Translations under genes and position numbers: made by a program | Shown: positions 43,792 to 46,038 of the stretch, piece by piece | How the letters are laid out: each line of letters opens with the position of its first letter | Numbering within the stretch: position 1 is the stretch's first letter | From: Bacillota bacterium | GTDB taxonomy: Bacteria > Bacillota > Clostridia > Tissierellales > Peptoniphilaceae | Direction of reading: 5' to 3' | Assembly: GCA_023394045.1 (NCBI GenBank) | Contig: JAEXBN010000037.1 | Location: 1-46,038 of the forward strand | DNA length: 46,038 nucleotides | Notes under the pieces: model-generated | The model's database searches: none | What the model saw: the letters and a program-made list of their open reading frames with translations, nothing else | Told to the model about the DNA's origin: nothing

Positions 43792-43827
43792 TAGACAGCG
43801 AAAGGAAGAAAAAAAAGGAGAGCAACG

Positions 43828-44055
43828 ATGGCAGAATTAAAATATGACATTGTCGAGCAGCTTGGCGTTCTAAGCGAAGATGCCAAGGGATGGCGCAAAG
43901 AACTCAATCTTGTATCCTGGAATGAGCGCGAACCAAAATATGATCTGAGAAGCTGGAATCCGGATCATACTCGAATGAGCAAAGGGTTGACCCTCACCCG
44001 TGATGAAATTTCCATTTTGTCTGAACTTTTACAGGATGAGCTTAAAAATGAATAA
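43828..44055 (+). CDS. PC4/YdbC-like ssDNA-binding protein
   Basis: A 75-residue protein resembling YdbC, the bacterial PC4-type single-stranded DNA-binding protein. It opens with IVEQLGVLSEDAKGWRKELNLVSWNEREPKYDLRSWNPDH, the typical pattern of strands and WN motifs, and closes with a helix (TRDEISILSELLQDEL). Family members bind ssDNA and may act in transcription or repair. The ATG follows AAAGGAGAG. The end overlaps the CYTH gene by 8 nt. Confidence 0.8.
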   Translation: MAELKYDIVEQLGVLSEDAKGWRKELNLVSWNEREPKYDLRSWNPDHTRMSKGLTLTRDEISILSELLQDELKNE

Positions 44056-44623
44056 TCCGGAACGGGAAATTGAGGTGAAGCTGATTCACCTCGACGAAGG
44101 ATTCGAATCGCGCCTATTAGAACATGGGGCGCGATTTGACGTTGAAGAAGAACAAATCAATGTCCGAGTGAATTCCACTTCACATCCCATTCCTGATCCT
44201 TCTTATCTTCGCGTTCGCACCATTCGCATCTCTGGGCAGGCGGATCGGCACGAATTGACCTTTAAGCGTCGGGTGAATGCCCATCAGGCCAGAGTGAACG
44301 AAGAATTCACCGTCTCCGTCGAAGATGCGGATGCGCTCTTATCCCTTTTAAGGCAGGTGGGATACGATCAGCAGCAACGCGGAAGAAAGCAGAGACGTCG
44401 GTATCTTTGGGAGGACTTTCGGATTGAGTTTGACCGATGGGATACCGAAACGCTTCCTTTTTCATATGTCGAAGTAGAAGCCTCTTCGCCAGAACGATTG
44501 AATCGATTTTATCGCACCTTTGAGATCCCCGAGCAGGCGATTTGTACAGAATCCATTGCTGAGCTGCAACAGGATGTTCGAGAGGGAAAGCGCGACCCCA
44601 TCACTGGAAGATTACTGGGGTAG
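44048..44623 (+). CDS. CYTH-domain protein (triphosphate-binding tunnel family)
   Basis: A 191-residue protein with the CYTH signature EIEVK (ExExK) near the N-terminus. Later charged strands follow (TFKRRV, EEFTVSV, RRRYLWEDFRIEFDRWD, SYVEVEA), which in this family line a tunnel for triphosphates; members are adenylate cyclases, thiamine triphosphatases or inorganic triphosphatases. Which applies cannot be told. The ATG at 44048, within the PC4-like gene, is chosen because the CYTH motif begins directly after; GGATGAG lies upstream. Confidence 0.85.
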   Translation: MNNPEREIEVKLIHLDEGFESRLLEHGARFDVEEEQINVRVNSTSHPIPDPSYLRVRTIRISGQADRHELTFKRRVNAHQARVNEEFTVSVEDADALLSLLRQVGYDQQQRGRKQRRRYLWEDFRIEFDRWDTETLPFSYVEVEASSPERLNRFYRTFEIPEQAICTESIAELQQDVREGKRDPITGRLLG

Positions 44624-44637
44624 TTTTTCACCGGCTT

Positions 44638-44661
44638 CCAATGGAGAGCCATTTGGATTTT
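44638..44661 (+). terminator. Possible terminator overlapping the greA promoter
   Basis: CCAATGG (44638-44644) pairs with CCATTTGG (44649-44656) with one bulge, followed by ATTTT. The tail overlaps the minus-35 of the greA promoter. Confidence 0.4.
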
Positions 44662-44688
44662 GACATGCGTCTCATCTGCTTATATAAT
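44660..44688 (+). promoter_or_regulatory. Perfect consensus sigma-A promoter of greA
   Basis: TTGACA (44660-44665), exactly 17 nt, TATAAT (44683-44688). Both hexamers match the consensus exactly. Predicted start about 44695. Confidence 0.93.
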
Positions 44689-44694
44689 GAGCGG

Positions 44695-44719
44695 AAGCAG
44701 GCGCATCCCTGCTTATTTT
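44695..44719 (+). promoter_or_regulatory. 5'-terminal hairpin of the greA transcript
   Basis: AAGCAGG (44695-44701) pairs perfectly with CCTGCTT (44708-44714), with a 6-nt loop and ATTTT after it. It begins at the predicted transcription start, so it may protect the mRNA 5' end or act as an early weak terminator limiting greA. Confidence 0.5.
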
Positions 44720-44735
44720 GCTTGAAAGTGAGAAA

Positions 44736-45218
44736 ATGGATTTTATGGAACAAACAATTTTAACAGAAGAAGGATATCAGAAACTTGTTGAAGAGCTGGA
44801 ATATTTGAAAACGACACGCCGGCGTGAGGTGTCTGAGCATCTGAAGGTTGCACGTGGGTTTGGGGATCTTTCTGAAAATGCCGAATATGACGCGGCAAAA
44901 GATGAACAGAAGGAAGTGGAAGCCCGGATCAATCTGGTTGAGCAGCAATTAAAAAACGCACAGATTATCAAAAAAGATGCTGGAATGGAAACCAACACGG
45001 TTCAATTGGGTTCGACGGTCAAAGTTCTGGACGTCGAGTATAACGAAGAGATGACCTTCACCATCGTCGGGACGGTCGAGGCGGATCCGAAGAAAAATAA
45101 AATCTCCAACGAGTCGCCTCTGGGGGCAAAATTGATTGGCTCGAAAACGGGGGAGTCTCTTCTCGTGGAAACGCCGGGCGGAAGCGTCACCTATCAGGTT
45201 CTCGAAATTCTAGAATAG
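44736..45218 (+). CDS. greA: Transcription elongation factor GreA
   Basis: GreA rescues backtracked RNA polymerase by stimulating transcript cleavage. From the ATG at 44736 the protein has 160 residues, as usual. The N-terminal coiled coil ([37 protein letters not shown]) carries the acidic tip residues, and the C-terminal FKBP-like domain ends with [16 protein letters not shown] lies four nt before this start; another ATG at 44745 is possible. lysS follows 11 nt later, a common Firmicute pairing. Confidence 0.96.
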   Translation: MDFMEQTILTEEGYQKLVEELEYLKTTRRREVSEHLKVARGFGDLSENAEYDAAKDEQKEVEARINLVEQQLKNAQIIKKDAGMETNTVQLGSTVKVLDVEYNEEMTFTIVGTVEADPKKNKISNESPLGAKLIGSKTGESLLVETPGGSVTYQVLEILE

Positions 45219-45229
45219 CGGAGGAAAAT

Positions 45230-46038
45230 ATGAAGCAGCCGGTGAATGAAAATGAACAGCTTCAGATTCGTCGAAAGAAGCTACAAGAACTCCGCGACGC
45301 AGGGATGGATCCGCATCGTGAAACAAAATTTGATGTGACCGCGCATGCCCGTTCGATTCGGGATGATTTTGAAGCGATGGACGGGCAGCAGATTCGGATG
45401 GCCGGACGAGTGATGGCCAAACGAGGCCATGGGCGCATGAGCTTTCTCGATCTTCAGGATGCAACGGGGCGGATTCAGCTGATCTGCCGAAAAGATCTGA
45501 TGGGCGAATCATTTGATGTGGTGAAGAAGCTGGATCTTGGCGATATTGTCGGCGTTGAAGGGGAGGTGCTGAAATCGGATCGCGGAGAGATCTCTGTTTC
45601 TCTCTCCATGATGAAGCTGCTGACCAAGGCGCTGGCGCCGCTTCCTGAGAAATTCCATGGCCTGAAAGATACCGATTTGCGCTATCGTCAGCGCTATGTG
45701 GATCTGATCGTCAATCCGGAGGTCAAGGATGTTTTCATCAAGCGCACTCAAATTTTGAGCGCCATTCATCGTTTCCTCAATGAGCGGGGCTTCCTTGACG
45801 TGGAAACTCCTATTTTGAACACCATTTCCGGCGGAGCGACGGCGCGTCCTTTTGTGACCCACCACAATACGCTGGATATCGATATGTATCTTCGTATCGC
45901 GAATGAGCTTTATTTGAAGCGCCTCATTGTCGGAGGGTTTGACCGGGTGTATGAGATGGGACGGATGTTCCGCAACGAAGGAATGGACACCAAGCACAAC
46001 CCGGAATATACGGCCATGGAACTCTATCAGGCATATAC
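45230..46038 (+). CDS. lysS: Lysyl-tRNA synthetase, class II (5' part, cut by window edge)
   Basis: LysS charges tRNA-Lys. The first 269 residues are present and the frame runs off the end of the window. The N-terminal anticodon-binding OB domain includes [24 protein letters not shown]. Class II motif 1 is near [23 protein letters not shown], and motif 2 is in [24 protein letters not shown]. The ATG at 45230 follows GGAGG and lies 11 nt from greA, so they share the greA promoter. No fault is visible in the part present. Confidence 0.95.
   Translation, partial: MKQPVNENEQLQIRRKKLQELRDAGMDPHRETKFDVTAHARSIRDDFEAMDGQQIRMAGRVMAKRGHGRMSFLDLQDATGRIQLICRKDLMGESFDVVKKLDLGDIVGVEGEVLKSDRGEISVSLSMMKLLTKALAPLPEKFHGLKDTDLRYRQRYVDLIVNPEVKDVFIKRTQILSAIHRFLNERGFLDVETPILNTISGGATARPFVTHHNTLDIDMYLRIANELYLKRLIVGGFDRVYEMGRMFRNEGMDTKHNPEYTAMELYQAY

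Overview
The window is a dense, moderate-GC stretch of bacterial chromosome with short intergenic gaps, AGGAGG-type ribosome binding sites, sigma-A-like promoters and many stem-plus-T-run terminators. Gene content and order (glmU-like/prs/pth/mfd/prsA, HPr with the Ser46 regulatory site, an adjacent CcpA-like LacI regulator, YitT, CvfB, YtxH, DUF948, DUF1292, greA-lysS) point to a Gram-positive Firmicute of the clostridial or Tissierellia type. The species cannot be named from this sequence alone.

Layout, left to right. 1-728 holds no gene I can recognise. It has interleaved inverted repeats at the extreme left and a hairpin terminator facing murC. murC (minus strand) is divergent from a plus-strand cell-envelope and housekeeping run: a GlmU-like protein whose uridylyltransferase half is degenerate, prs, pth, mfd and the foldase lipoprotein prsA (2320-9661). 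Glycolysis follows (gapA, then a strong terminator, pgk, tpiA, eno; 9781-14208), with no phosphoglycerate mutase in the cluster. Next come glycogen genes (glgC, glgD, glgA, type I pullulanase, phosphohexomutase; 14505-21980). A three-gene FHA / FtsW-RodA / penicillin-binding-protein operon (22111-25280) then runs into a minus-strand block of trkH, trkA and NAD kinase (25282-28966).

Between NAD kinase and the YtxH gene lies a compact transcription unit that encodes no protein: a good promoter, about 190 nt of structured RNA whose 5' and 3' ends pair, and a strong terminator (29052-29279). It is the most interesting unassigned element here. Downstream are YtxH and DUF948 envelope proteins, a CcpA-like regulator next to HPr (ptsH) and enzyme I (ptsI), then overlapping yitT and cvfB, a PepD-type dipeptidase, an acidic DUF1292 protein with an unrecognised P-loop protein, and a pseudouridine synthase overlapping a response regulator / histidine kinase / lipoprotein operon (to 42706). 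The right end has a minus-strand GIY-YIG protein and recX, a PC4/YdbC-like ssDNA-binding protein, a CYTH protein, greA with a perfect consensus promoter, and the 5' part of lysS, cut by the window edge.

As a system, the central 20 kb links sugar uptake and its control (HPr, enzyme I, CcpA-like regulator) with lower glycolysis and glycogen storage. The flanks supply peptidoglycan precursors and assembly (MurC, GlmU-like acetyltransferase, FtsW/RodA and a class B PBP), potassium and redox homeostasis, and a membrane sensor operon of unknown signal. No CRISPR array, prophage, rRNA or tRNA gene was seen.
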